Assembly (NCBI RefSeq): GCF_003391135.1
Contig: NZ_CP031455.1
Span: forward strand, 5,998,001 to 6,062,000
Length of the DNA: 64,000 bases
Direction of reading: 5' to 3'
Source of the DNA: Streptoverticillium olivoreticuli subsp. olivoreticuli
GTDB lineage: Bacteria > Actinomycetota > Actinomycetes > Streptomycetales > Streptomycetaceae
Position numbers and translations under genes: made by a program. Positions within the stretch are counted from its first letter, which is position 1, and every line of letters begins with the position of its first letter. The notes below the pieces were generated by a model that made no database searches, was not told the origin of the DNA, and saw nothing but the letters and a program-made list of their open reading frames with translations. This document shows, piece after piece, positions 8,659-17,195 of the stretch.

Positions 8659-8890
8659 CGCGCCTGCGGCGGGCTTGTTCCCCACCCCGCCCCTTCCCGA
8701 ACTGGGGCTCCGCCCCAGACCCCGAAGCACGCTCCGCGCGCTGTCCTCAAACGCCGGACGGGCTGAATTTGCTGGCTACGGTCCGCGGAATCAGCCCGTC
8801 CGGCGTTTGAGGACGCTCCCGAAGGGAGCTCCCGCCGCAGGCGGCAACGGACCCGCAGTGGAACGAGCCCGCCGCAGGCGGCAGCGGCAC
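8659..8890. repeat. Dispersed inverted repeat, copy R1
   Basis: This gene-free stretch is a composite repeat. It opens with CCTGCGGCGGG and a C-rich block (CCCCGCCCCTTCCCG), has a perfect 24-bp inverted repeat with arms 8743-8766 and 8791-8814 (core CCCGTCCGGCGTTTGAGGAC), and closes with CCGCCGCAGGCGGCAACGG. The same blocks recur near 49.0, 51.5, 53.2 and 61.8 kb. It may end transcription of the hydratase gene. Confidence 0.85.
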
Positions 8891-8951
8891 TGCCCGGAAC
8901 CTGCGACCGGAGTCCAAGAATCCGGTCGCGGCGCGGAACGCCGACAACATT

Positions 8952-8966
8952 CATACGCTGGGTGCA
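8952..8966 (+). promoter_or_regulatory. BldD-box-like site upstream of the diguanylate cyclase gene
   Basis: ACGCTGGGT (8955-8963) matches the core of the BldD consensus ACnC(A/T)GnGT at every fixed position; the outer T and A of the consensus are not matched. It is 37 bp upstream of the GTG at 9003. BldD, with cyclic di-GMP as ligand, is known to repress several GGDEF genes in Streptomyces. Confidence 0.45.
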
Positions 8967-9002
8967 TAATCCGCGCGCGGCGAAAGAATGTGAGGCACTC
9001 GG

Positions 9003-10205
9003 GTGGCAGAACGCGGGGAGTGCGACATCCGGCTGCGCGCCGTGGTGGAGCTCGCGCAGGCGATGGCGGCGGCCCAGTCCCCCCTGGACTCCGTCGGTGC
9101 CGCCGCGGAGCGGGCCCGGGCGGCGCTGGGCGGCACCTTCGCGGCCATCTCGGCGTGGGAGCGCGGGCATGGCCGGCTGCGCGTGCTGGTGAACGCCGGT
9201 GAGCTCGCCGAGGGCGAGGAGCGCTATCCGGAGGACGAGTCCTATCCGGTGCACGATTTCCCCGAGATCGCGGAGTTCCTGCACGAGGAGTGGGCCGGAG
9301 GCGGCCACGGGCCGCGCGCGTGGGTGGAGTGCGCGGAGGGCGGGGCGGAGTCCGGCGCGTACGGCCTGGAGGGCACGTACCGCCACCTCGGCGCGGCCAC
9401 CGGAGGCGGCTGGGAGCGGGTGGCCGCGCTGCGGCGGCGCGGGCGGGGCTGCTGCGTGGTCGCCCCGATCGTGCTGCACGGCCGGGCCTGGGGCGAGCTG
9501 TACGTGGCCCGCCCGCCCGGTGCGCCCGCCTTCGACCGTACGGACGCGGACTTCGCGACCGTGCTCGCGGCCGTGGCGGCGGCCGGGATCGCCCAGACCG
9601 AGCGGCTGGAGGAGGTCCGCCGCCTCGCCTTCACCGACCCCCTCACCGGCCTCGGCAACCGCCGCGCGGTCGACGCCCGCCTCGACGAGGCCGTGGAGCG
9701 GCACCTCGCGGAAGGCGTGGTCGTCAGCCTCGTGGTGTGCGACCTCAACGGCCTCAAGCGGGTCAACGACACCCTGGGGCACGCGGTCGGGGACCGGCTG
9801 CTGGAACGGTTCGGCTCGGTGCTGTCCCTGTGCGGGGCGATGCTGCCGGGGACGCTCGCGGCGCGGCTGGGCGGTGACGAGTTCTGCCTGCTGACGGTCG
9901 GGCCGACGGCCGACGAAGTGGTGCGCGTCGCCGATGAACTGTGCCGCCGGGCGGGCGGCCTCGAGCTCGGCGAGGGCGTCGCGTGCGGGGTCGCCTCCAC
10001 GGGGGACCCGATCGGGCCGGTGCGCACGGCCCGGCGGCTCTTCCGGCTCGCGGACGCGGCGCAGTACCGCGCGAAGGCGGCGCTCGCCGAGAAACCGGTT
10101 GTCGCCGGCCGCGACGGGCCGGGGGAGACGGTGATCGAGCTCGCGGACCACCCGCCGGCCCCGCAGCCCGCCGAACGGCGCCGCTTCCGCGGTCGCCGTG
10201 AGTAG
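9003..10205 (+). CDS. GAF-GGDEF diguanylate cyclase (CdgE-like)
   Basis: 400 residues. An N-terminal GAF-type sensor (about 10-190) is followed by FTDPLTGLGNRRAVD, the entry to the GGDEF domain, and an intact active-site signature LGGDEFCLL (near residue 292). The metal Asp lies in VVCDLNGLKRVND. There is no clear RxxD inhibitory motif before the GGDEF. It should make cyclic di-GMP from two GTP, the ligand that arms BldD and holds Streptomyces in vegetative growth. The domain order and location resemble what I recall as CdgE. It is soluble. The GTG start has only a weak Shine-Dalgarno sequence. Confidence 0.92.
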   Translation: MAERGECDIRLRAVVELAQAMAAAQSPLDSVGAAAERARAALGGTFAAISAWERGHGRLRVLVNAGELAEGEERYPEDESYPVHDFPEIAEFLHEEWAGGGHGPRAWVECAEGGAESGAYGLEGTYRHLGAATGGGWERVAALRRRGRGCCVVAPIVLHGRAWGELYVARPPGAPAFDRTDADFATVLAAVAAAGIAQTERLEEVRRLAFTDPLTGLGNRRAVDARLDEAVERHLAEGVVVSLVVCDLNGLKRVNDTLGHAVGDRLLERFGSVLSLCGAMLPGTLAARLGGDEFCLLTVGPTADEVVRVADELCRRAGGLELGEGVACGVASTGDPIGPVRTARRLFRLADAAQYRAKAALAEKPVVAGRDGPGETVIELADHPPAPQPAERRRFRGRRE

Positions 10206-10281
10206 CCGAGGCCGGGCCCGGAGTACGCCTGGTCGAAACGACTAGTGACAGGTGGCGATTCAGTCTCTAGGGTGCCTGAAT

Positions 10282-11826
10282 ATGGATATGCACACTGTGG
10301 TGGTGGGGACGGCCGGGACGACCGCGGAAGATGTGATCGCCGTGGCGCGTAACGGCGCGCGCGTCGTCGTGTCCGAAGAGGCGCTGGCCGCCGTCGCCGC
10401 CTCCCGGCAGGTCATCGACGACCTCGCCGCCAAGCCCGACCCCGTCTACGGCGTCTCCACCGGCTTCGGTGCCCTCGCCGTCCGCCACATCAGCCCCGAC
10501 CTGCGCGCCCAGCTCCAGCGCAACATCGTGCGCTCGCACGCCGCCGGGATGGGCCCGCGCGTGGAGCGCGAGGTCGTCCGCGCGCTGATGTTCCTGCGGC
10601 TGAAGACGCTCGCCTCGGGGCGTACGGGCGTACGGCCCCTCGTCGTCGAGACGATGGCCGCGATCCTCAACGCGGGCATCACCCCGGTCGTGCACGAGTA
10701 CGGCTCCCTCGGCTGCTCCGGCGACCTCGCGCCGCTCTCCCACTGCGCGCTCACCCTCATGGGAGAGGGTCAGGCGGAGGGCCCGGACGGCGTGCTGCGC
10801 CCGGCCGGCGAGCTGCTCGCCGTGCATGGCATCGAGCCCGTCGAGCTGCGCGAGAAGGAGGGGCTCGCGCTCCTCAACGGCACCGACGGCATGCTGGGCA
10901 TGCTGGTCATGGCCTGCGCGGACCTCGCCCGGCTGATCACCTCGGCCGACGTCACCGCCGCGCTGTCCCTGGAGGCGCTGCTCGGCTCCGAGAAGGTCCT
11001 CGCGCCCGAGCTGCACACCATCCGCCCGCACCCGGGCCAGGGCGCGAGCGCGGACAACATGCTGCGCGTGCTGGCCGGTTCGGGGCTGACCGGGCATCAC
11101 CAGGACGACGCGCCGCGGGTCCAGGACGCCTACTCCATCCGCTGCGCCCCGCAGGTCGCCGGCGCGGGCCGGGACACCCTCGCCCACGCCCGGCTGGTCG
11201 CCGACCGCGAGCTGGCCGCCGCCGTCGACAACCCCGTCGTGCTGCCCGACGGCCGGGTCGAGTCCAACGGCAACTTCCACGGCGCCCCCGTCGCGTACGT
11301 CCTGGACTTCCTCGCCATCGCCGCCGCCGACCTCGCCTCGATCGCCGAGCGCCGTACGGACCGGCTGCTGGACAAGAACCGCTCGCACGGCCTGCCGCCG
11401 TTCCTGGCCGGGGACCCGGGCGTCGACTCCGGTCTGATGATCGCGCAGTACACCCAGGCCGCCCTGGTCAGCGAGATGAAGCGGCTGGCCGTGCCGGCGT
11501 CCGTGGACTCCATCCCGTCCTCCGCGATGCAGGAGGACCATGTATCGATGGGGTGGTCCGCGGCGCGCAAGCTGCGTACGGCTGTTGACGCCCTCACCCG
11601 CGTCATCGCGGTCGAGCTGGTCGCCGCGACCCGCGCGATAGAGCTGCGTACGGGCCTTGTGGCCGCACCGGCGAGCCAGGCGGTGGTGAAGGCCGTCCGC
11701 GAGGCCGGTGTCGAGGGCCCCGGCGGGGACCGCTTCCTGGCCCCGGACCTGGCGGCGGCGGAGGAGTTCGTCCGTGCCGGGAAGCTGGTGGAGACCGTCG
11801 AGCCGGTGACCGGGCGACTGGCCTGA
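10282..11826 (+). CDS. hutH: Histidine ammonia-lyase
   Basis: 514 residues, as expected for histidase. It removes ammonia from L-histidine to give urocanate, the first step of histidine use. The segment GSLGCSGDLAPLSH (about residue 145) is where the MIO electrophile forms; here the cyclising tripeptide reads Cys-Ser-Gly and not the usual Ala-Ser-Gly. The catalytic Tyr-rich loop (VYGVSTGFGAL, near 55) and QDAYSIRCAPQ are present. The ATG at 10282 is preferred over upstream starts because the family begins here (MDMHTVVV). It is 76 bp after the GGDEF gene and has no other hut gene beside it. Confidence 0.96.
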   Translation: MDMHTVVVGTAGTTAEDVIAVARNGARVVVSEEALAAVAASRQVIDDLAAKPDPVYGVSTGFGALAVRHISPDLRAQLQRNIVRSHAAGMGPRVEREVVRALMFLRLKTLASGRTGVRPLVVETMAAILNAGITPVVHEYGSLGCSGDLAPLSHCALTLMGEGQAEGPDGVLRPAGELLAVHGIEPVELREKEGLALLNGTDGMLGMLVMACADLARLITSADVTAALSLEALLGSEKVLAPELHTIRPHPGQGASADNMLRVLAGSGLTGHHQDDAPRVQDAYSIRCAPQVAGAGRDTLAHARLVADRELAAAVDNPVVLPDGRVESNGNFHGAPVAYVLDFLAIAAADLASIAERRTDRLLDKNRSHGLPPFLAGDPGVDSGLMIAQYTQAALVSEMKRLAVPASVDSIPSSAMQEDHVSMGWSAARKLRTAVDALTRVIAVELVAATRAIELRTGLVAAPASQAVVKAVREAGVEGPGGDRFLAPDLAAAEEFVRAGKLVETVEPVTGRLA

Positions 11827-11836
11827 ACGACCGGGG

Positions 11837-12121
11837 TCAGCGAGCCGTCGTGCGCGATCTGCGCACGGCGGCCGTGACCAGCGCACCGCCCGCCGCGACG
11901 AAGGCCACGCCCCCGAAGACGTACGGCGTGGTGTCCACGCTGCCGGTGTCGGCCAGGGAGAGCTGCTGGTCAGCGGCCGGATCGGCGGTCTGCTCCAGGC
12001 TGTGCCCGCGAGGGGCGGGCGCGGTCCGCTCGGGCGTCGCGTGCGCGCTCGGCATGAACCAGACCGCGCACAGGAGCGAGCCGGCGGCGACGGCGGTCAG
12101 CAGCGGGCGGCGTGCGGTCAC
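11837..12121 (-). CDS. Small LAXTG cell-wall-anchored protein (sortase E substrate)
   Basis: 94 residues from a GTG preceded by GAGGGGG. A signal peptide (about residues 1-28, ending SAHA) leads to a short hydrophilic region and then a cell-wall sorting signal: LADTG, a hydrophobic helix (YVFGGVAFVAAGGALVTAA) and a basic tail RRSRTTAR. LAXTG is the motif of class E sortases in Streptomyces, also used by long chaplins. The exported part is only about 25 residues, so the function is open. No sortase gene is adjacent. It converges on hutH with only 10 bp between. Confidence 0.75.
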   Translation of the reverse strand: MTARRPLLTAVAAGSLLCAVWFMPSAHATPERTAPAPRGHSLEQTADPAADQQLSLADTGSVDTTPYVFGGVAFVAAGGALVTAAVRRSRTTAR

Positions 12122-12519
12122 GGAACGAATCCCCCTCGATGTGCCGGAGGTTGAGGGAGCGGCAGCGGCGCGCCGTCTCAACTGACCCGATGTTAGTGAT
12201 ACGAACGGGCCCGGGGGAAGCCGGAGAGTGGCCCGGAACCGCGTGAGCCGCGCCGGGACGCCCCGAAGGAATGTCAAGGGGCCCTCGACCCTGGTCCGGG
12301 TCCTCGCCCCGCCTGCATCATGGACAACACGGTCATACCAAGACCCCGGCTATCATGTCGGCCCTCTGAGGGGCTTTACTGGCGTGGTCTTCCCCACACT
12401 TCCCCGAGGGGTGGAACGGGCGAATCGGTCCAGGCGTTCCTCAAGCAGTAGCCGGTATACGTGTTGCCCCACGATTCGGCTCGGGGATTCGGGGTCCAGG
12501 AGCAATGGAGAAGCGTGTG
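12122..12519. other. Gene-free intergenic region between divergent genes
   Basis: About 400 bp between the LAXTG protein gene and the L,D-transpeptidase gene hold no convincing reading frame. The sequence must contain two divergent promoters. An AT-richer patch lies near 12185-12205, and GGAAC at 12413-12417 followed 18 bp later by GTT could be an ECF-type (SigE-like) promoter for the cell-wall enzyme, but this is weak. Confidence 0.4.
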
Positions 12520-13782
12520 ATGACGGACGGCAAGCGCCGCAAGGCCCTGGTGGCCGCGGCCGCTGTGCTCGGTGGTGTGCTGACCCTCGCCGCCTGTGGC
12601 GGTGGCGACGACGACGGCAAGAACGGCTCCGGCGGCAACAACGGCAAGGCGCAGAACAAGGTCGACGCCGCGGCCGCCAAGGAAGCCTCCAAGGCGCAGA
12701 TCAAGATCGCGCAGAAGGACGGCTCGACCAACGCCGGGATCACCACCGACGCCGCCAAGGTCACCGTCAGTGACGGCGAGCTGACCAGCGTCAAGATGAC
12801 CGACGACAAGGGCACTCCGGTCGAGGGCACGATATCGCCCGACAAGAAGTCGTGGCAGCCCGCGAAGCAGCTCGAGCGGTCGACCAAGTACAAGGTGGTC
12901 GTCGAGGCCAAGGACTCCGAGGGCCGCAAGGCCACGGAGAACTCCTCCTTCGCCACCGTCTCGCCCACCAACAGCTTCATCGGCTCCTTCACGCCGGAGG
13001 ACGGCTCCACCGTCGGTGTCGGCATGCCGGTGTCGATCAACTTCGACAAGCCGATCAAGGACCGCAAGGCCGTCCAGTCGGGCATCACCGTCAACTCCAG
13101 CAGCGGCCAGAAGGTCGTCGGCCACTGGTTCGGTGACCAGCGCCTCGACTTCCGCCCGCAGGACTACTGGAAGGCCAACTCCGACGTCACCCTGAAGCTC
13201 GACCTCGACGGTGTCGAGGGTGCCCCGGGCATCAAGGGCGTGCAGAAGAAGACGGTCTCCTTCAAGATCGGTCACTCCCAGGTCTCCACGGTCGACGCGA
13301 AGACCCACCAGATGACGGTCGTCCGGGACGGCAAGACCCTCAAGACCATCCCGATCTCGGCCGGCAGCCCCGAGAACCCCACGTACAACGGCAAGATGGT
13401 GATCTCCGAGAAGTTCAAGGAGACCCGGATGGACGGCTCCACCGTCGGCTTCAGCAAGGCCGACGGCAAGGGCGAGTACGACATCAAGGACGTGCCGCAC
13501 GCGATGCGCCTGTCCACGTCGGGCACGTTCATCCACGGCAACTACTGGGGCAGCGGCATCTTCGGCGTGGCCAACACCAGCCACGGCTGCGTCGGCCTGG
13601 AGGACAAGCAGGGCGCGGACGACCCGTCCACGTCGGGTGCCTGGTTCTTCAACAACTCGCAGATCGGCGACGTCGTCGAGATCAAGAACTCGAACGACAA
13701 GACCATCGCTCCGGACAACGGCCTCAACGGCTGGAACATGGACTGGAACGCGTGGGTGGCGGGCAGCGCGACCGGCGCGTAG
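12520..13782 (+). CDS. L,D-transpeptidase lipoprotein (YkuD domain)
   Basis: 420 residues. A lipoprotein signal ends in LTLAAC (Cys near residue 27), so the protein is tethered to the outer face of the membrane by a low-complexity Gly/Asn/Lys linker. Two Ig-like regions (about 60-245) precede the YkuD catalytic domain, whose motif HGNYWGSGIFGVANTSHGCVGL contains the paired His and the nucleophile Cys. The enzyme makes 3-3 peptidoglycan cross-links. The ATG at 12520 has GGAG nine bases upstream. A strong 18-bp hairpin follows the stop. Confidence 0.94.
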   Translation: MTDGKRRKALVAAAAVLGGVLTLAACGGGDDDGKNGSGGNNGKAQNKVDAAAAKEASKAQIKIAQKDGSTNAGITTDAAKVTVSDGELTSVKMTDDKGTPVEGTISPDKKSWQPAKQLERSTKYKVVVEAKDSEGRKATENSSFATVSPTNSFIGSFTPEDGSTVGVGMPVSINFDKPIKDRKAVQSGITVNSSSGQKVVGHWFGDQRLDFRPQDYWKANSDVTLKLDLDGVEGAPGIKGVQKKTVSFKIGHSQVSTVDAKTHQMTVVRDGKTLKTIPISAGSPENPTYNGKMVISEKFKETRMDGSTVGFSKADGKGEYDIKDVPHAMRLSTSGTFIHGNYWGSGIFGVANTSHGCVGLEDKQGADDPSTSGAWFFNNSQIGDVVEIKNSNDKTIAPDNGLNGWNMDWNAWVAGSATGA

Positions 13783-13795
13783 CGCCTGACCCGAC

Positions 13796-13837
13796 GACGG
13801 GCGGGATGTGGCCGAGCTTGGCCACATCCCGCCCGTC
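13796..13837. terminator. Strong terminator, 18-bp perfect stem
   Basis: Arms 13796-13813 and 13820-13837 are perfectly complementary around a 6-nt loop (GAGCTT). The right arm runs into GCCCGTCCGGCGTTTGAGG (13831-13849), the core sequence of the dispersed repeat family. Confidence 0.88.
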
Positions 13838-13905
13838 CGGCGTTTGAGGCGTCCGGGGGAAAAATCCCGGCGACAGCCCGCACCGCACGACGTACCGTCC
13901 CCCGG

Positions 13906-14910
13906 ATGAGCGATGAACTGACCGTGGTGCGACTGGATCCGTGCCCCACCGCCGCCGAGACGGACGCCTGGTACGACGTCGTCAGAACCGCGCACCTCCA
14001 CGACATGCCCCCCACCGTGCCCCCGCCCGGCCGCGCCGAGACCGCGGGTCACCTCCAGGTGCCGGCCATGCTGAGCCACTACGTCAAGGTGGCCGTGCCG
14101 CTCCCCGGTTCCCACGGCCGGCCCGCGTACGCGGGCGTCGGCTGGGTGCGGTTGTTCGACGACGAGGAGAACCTTTCGACCGCCTACATAGGCGACTTCG
14201 CCGTCCGCCCCGACCGGCGGCGCCGCGGCATCGGCACCCGGTTGTGGCAGGAACTGCGGAAGGCGGTCACCGACGAGGGCCGGACATCGGCGACCGTGTC
14301 GGTCGAAATCGGCGGTCCGGGCGAACAGTTCGCCAAGGCGCGCGGCTTCGACAGCGCGCTGCCGATGGTCTGGTACGTCCAGCGGGTGGCCGACGAGACC
14401 ACCGAGCCGAGCCTCCCCGACGGCTACCGCTTCGCCGAGTGGACCGGCGTCGTCCCCGCCGAGCACGCCGAGCGGCTCGCCGTCGTCCACGAGGCCATGC
14501 GGGACGCCCCGCACGGCGACCTGGAGCTCGGCCCGCCCCGGGCGACCGCGGAGCGCGTCACCCACGCGCAGCGGGCCGTCGTCGAGCGCGGCGGGCGGAT
14601 GCTCACCGTCGTCGTGGTCGCCCCGGACGGCTCTCACGCCGCCTACACGGAGGTCGTCCAGCGCTCCCCGGGCGACGTACGGGCCATCCAGTTCGCGACC
14701 GGCGTCGCCCCCGCCCACCGCGGCCGCGGGCTCGGCCTCGCCGTCAAACGGCGGCTGCTGGGCCTGCTGCGCGAGCAGGGGCTGCCCGTACGGGAGATCG
14801 CCACGACCGTCGCCGACGACAACGGCCCGATGCGCGCCGTCAACAAGCTGCTCGGCTACCGGCCCGAGCGGTCGGTCGGGCTGTTCCAGGCGCGGCTCCC
14901 GTCCGGGTGA
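13906..14910 (+). CDS. GNAT family N-acetyltransferase, two GNAT domains
   Basis: 334 residues with two tandem GNAT modules. The first has YIGDFAVRPDRRRRGIGTRLW (acetyl-CoA pyrophosphate loop RRxGIG, near residue 105) and the second has ATGVAPAHRGRGLGLAVKRRLL (near 275). Double-GNAT proteins of this size include mycothiol synthase-like and antibiotic-modifying enzymes, but nothing here fixes the substrate. It is cytosolic. The gene is transcribed alone or with the DUF2786 gene 76 bp downstream. Confidence 0.85.
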   Translation: MSDELTVVRLDPCPTAAETDAWYDVVRTAHLHDMPPTVPPPGRAETAGHLQVPAMLSHYVKVAVPLPGSHGRPAYAGVGWVRLFDDEENLSTAYIGDFAVRPDRRRRGIGTRLWQELRKAVTDEGRTSATVSVEIGGPGEQFAKARGFDSALPMVWYVQRVADETTEPSLPDGYRFAEWTGVVPAEHAERLAVVHEAMRDAPHGDLELGPPRATAERVTHAQRAVVERGGRMLTVVVVAPDGSHAAYTEVVQRSPGDVRAIQFATGVAPAHRGRGLGLAVKRRLLGLLREQGLPVREIATTVADDNGPMRAVNKLLGYRPERSVGLFQARLPSG

Positions 14911-14986
14911 CGTCCGGCCGTGGGTCCCCCTTCCGGGAGAATGGGGCGTACGGACGTTGACGTACCCCTTCCCGGAAGTGAGACCC

Positions 14987-16234
14987 GTGGCCAAGCGAAG
15001 CGACCGGCAGCAGGAGCGGCCCGGAGGCCGGCCCGAGCAGCCGCCCGGTGACGACGAGCTGCTCGCGGGCGTCGAGACCACGCTGGCCGGGCTGCGCGGG
15101 CTGCGCGCGGACGCCCTCGACGACGCCGTCTACGCCGCCGCGTCGGCCCTGGCCGCCTCCCCGGCCGGTCCCGCCGCCGTCGGACGCGTCCTGCTGCGCG
15201 CGGCCACCACGGCGCTGCGCCGGGCCTGGGAAGGCGGTTGGCAGCCCGCCGACGTGGTCCGGCTCGCGCGGCGGGAGCTGACCGCCGCGGAGGTCCGCTT
15301 CACCGTCGACGCCGTCGCGGCGGAGGCACGGCGCTATGCCCCGGACACGCTCGGCGCGCGCTGGGCGGCACAGCTGCGGGACCTCGACGCCCGCGTGTGG
15401 TGGGCGGCGGACGACGCCTTCCTGGACGGCTTCGCGGGGCGCGAGCGGCTGAGCCGCTTCGAGACGGTGGCCTGCGCGCTCGGCGCGCTGCGGCTGGCCG
15501 GCGGACTGCCCCGGATCGGCGCGGCCGGCCCGCTGCCGGGCGCCGGGCACCGGCTGGCGGACGCCCCCGCGGCCCCGCCGAAGATGCTCGCCAGGATCCG
15601 CGCGCTGCTGGCGAAGGCGGAGTCGACGCAGTTCGCGGAGGAGGCCGAGGCCCTGTCGGCCAAGGCACAGCAGCTCATGGCGCGGCACTCCATGGACGAG
15701 GCGCTGCTCGCCGCCCACGCCACCGGGCCCGTGGACGGCCCGAGCACCTGCAGGATCGGCGTCGAGGGCCCGTACGAATCCGCGAAGGCGCTGCTCCTCG
15801 ACGCGGTGGCCGCCGCCAACCACTGCCGGTCGGTGTGGTCGAGCGACTACGACTTCTCGACGGTCGTCGGCTTCGAGGCGGACCTGGAGCTGGTGGAGCT
15901 GATGTACACCTCGCTGCTGGTGCAGGCCACCACGGCGATGGGGCGCGCGGGCGACGACCACCACGCCCGCGGCCGCTCCCGCCGCACCCGTGACTTCCGG
16001 CAGTCCTTCCTCATCGCCTACGCGGCCCGCATCCGCGACCGCCTGACGGTGGCCGCCCGGGCGGAGGAGGCGACCGAGACCGAGGTCCTGCCCGTGCTGG
16101 CGGCGCGGGAGGTGGCGGTCGGCGAGACGGCGGAACGCCTGTTCCCGACGACGACGGCGCACCGCCTGAAGGGCCGCGACGCGGACGGCTGGGCCCGGGG
16201 CGAGGAAGCGGCGGACGCGGCGAAGCTGCGCTAG
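14987..16234 (+). CDS. DUF2786 domain-containing protein
   Basis: 415 residues from a GTG preceded by GGAAG. The centre (about residues 195-240) reads MLARIRALLAKAES then EAEALSAKAQQLMARHSMDEA, the DUF2786 pattern. Upstream of it is an Ala-rich helical region, and downstream a segment with HHARGRSRRTRDFRQSF. No catalytic role is established for the family, though related proteins in phages and plasmids suggest nucleic-acid or peptidase-linked functions. It is soluble and basic at the N-terminus (AKRSDRQQERPGGRP). I can assign only the domain. Confidence 0.75.
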   Translation: MAKRSDRQQERPGGRPEQPPGDDELLAGVETTLAGLRGLRADALDDAVYAAASALAASPAGPAAVGRVLLRAATTALRRAWEGGWQPADVVRLARRELTAAEVRFTVDAVAAEARRYAPDTLGARWAAQLRDLDARVWWAADDAFLDGFAGRERLSRFETVACALGALRLAGGLPRIGAAGPLPGAGHRLADAPAAPPKMLARIRALLAKAESTQFAEEAEALSAKAQQLMARHSMDEALLAAHATGPVDGPSTCRIGVEGPYESAKALLLDAVAAANHCRSVWSSDYDFSTVVGFEADLELVELMYTSLLVQATTAMGRAGDDHHARGRSRRTRDFRQSFLIAYAARIRDRLTVAARAEEATETEVLPVLAAREVAVGETAERLFPTTTAHRLKGRDADGWARGEEAADAAKLR

Positions 16235-16276
16235 CGGTGCGCCGGGTGCCCGGCCGCGGCTGTGCGACCACTTCGC

Positions 16277-17140
16277 TCACGGCGCGAAGTACGTCCCCGG
16301 CGGCACCCCCACCCCCCTGCGGAACGCCGCCACGAACGCGCTCGGCGACCCGTACCCCACCCGCCGCGCCACCGCGGAAACCGTCGCGCCCCCGGCCAGC
16401 AGGGGCATCGCCGCCTGCAACCGCAGCTGCGTGCGCCACTGCCCGAACGTCATGCCCGTCCCCGACACGAACGCCCGGGCCAGCGTCCGGCCCGCCGCCC
16501 CCACGACCGTCCCCCACTCGGCCAGCGTGCGGTTGTCGGCCGGGTCCGCGAGCAGTGCCCGCGCGACGCGGCGCGCACGGGGGTCCGCCGGCATGGGAGC
16601 GCGCACGGTCGTCACCGACACGGGGCGCAGCAGGTCGAGGACGACGCTCTCCGCGCGCCGCCGGGCCTCCTCGGTGAGCGCGTCCGCGCCCTGCGCGAGA
16701 TGGCCGATCAGCTCCCGCAACAGCCCTGGCATGGGCACGACTTGAGGTTCTCGCCACGCGATCGGACAGCGGTCCGGCCAGAAGTACAGGCTGCGCAGCA
16801 GGGCCGTGCTCGTCGCGCCGGTGGAGTGCTCGGTGCCCGCGGGGATCCACAGGGCGACGGTCGACGGCAGCACCCACGTACGGCCGCGGGCCCGTACGGC
16901 CAGGACGCCGTGCGGCGCCCAGGCGAGCTGATGCGCCCCGTGCGCATGGCTGTCGAACCACTCGCCGCCGTCGAGCGCGAAGCTGCCCACGGCGACGGCG
17001 CCGCCGGGCGGGGCGACGAGGTGGCCGGTGCCCGCCTTGCCCGCGGCGGGGTGCGGGGCACTGTGCCGGTCGTCCGCGCTCAACCGGCCGTCCCAGGGCT
17101 GTCGCTCGCCCGGGGACGGCCGTTGTCCTTTTGGCGACAT
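16277..17140 (-). CDS. AraC family transcriptional regulator
   Basis: 287 residues. An N-terminal cupin-like sensor (about 40-140; WFDSHAHGAHQLAWAPHG supplies His residues) is followed by a C-terminal AraC domain with two helix-turn-helix units, the second reading VSAVARRVGYGSPSAFVAAFRRGVG in the family's conserved form. Proteins of this layout often respond to small aromatic or metal ligands. The divergent methyltransferase gene starts only 55 bp away, so it is the most likely target, together with autoregulation. Confidence 0.9.
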   Translation of the reverse strand: MSPKGQRPSPGERQPWDGRLSADDRHSAPHPAAGKAGTGHLVAPPGGAVAVGSFALDGGEWFDSHAHGAHQLAWAPHGVLAVRARGRTWVLPSTVALWIPAGTEHSTGATSTALLRSLYFWPDRCPIAWREPQVVPMPGLLRELIGHLAQGADALTEEARRRAESVVLDLLRPVSVTTVRAPMPADPRARRVARALLADPADNRTLAEWGTVVGAAGRTLARAFVSGTGMTFGQWRTQLRLQAAMPLLAGGATVSAVARRVGYGSPSAFVAAFRRGVGVPPGTYFAP

Positions 17141-17195
17141 GAGTTGACCTCCTGGCCCGTATCCGACACACCTGCCCTCTTCCTAGCCTCGGAGC

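Noticed and set aside
8659..8890. A small CRISPR-like or tandem array in the repeat at 8.7 kb
   Set aside because: The units are inverted and not evenly spaced, with no spacers and no cas genes nearby.
6498..10151. A minus-strand open frame of over 1,200 codons across 6.5-10.1 kb
   Set aside because: It lies antisense to the cyclase, hydratase and GGDEF genes, all with clear domains. Its composition is that of a high-GC shadow frame, with no recognisable family.
12376..15081. A 901-codon minus-strand frame
   Set aside because: Antisense to the L,D-transpeptidase and acetyltransferase genes; low-complexity Arg/Gly/Val text with no motif.
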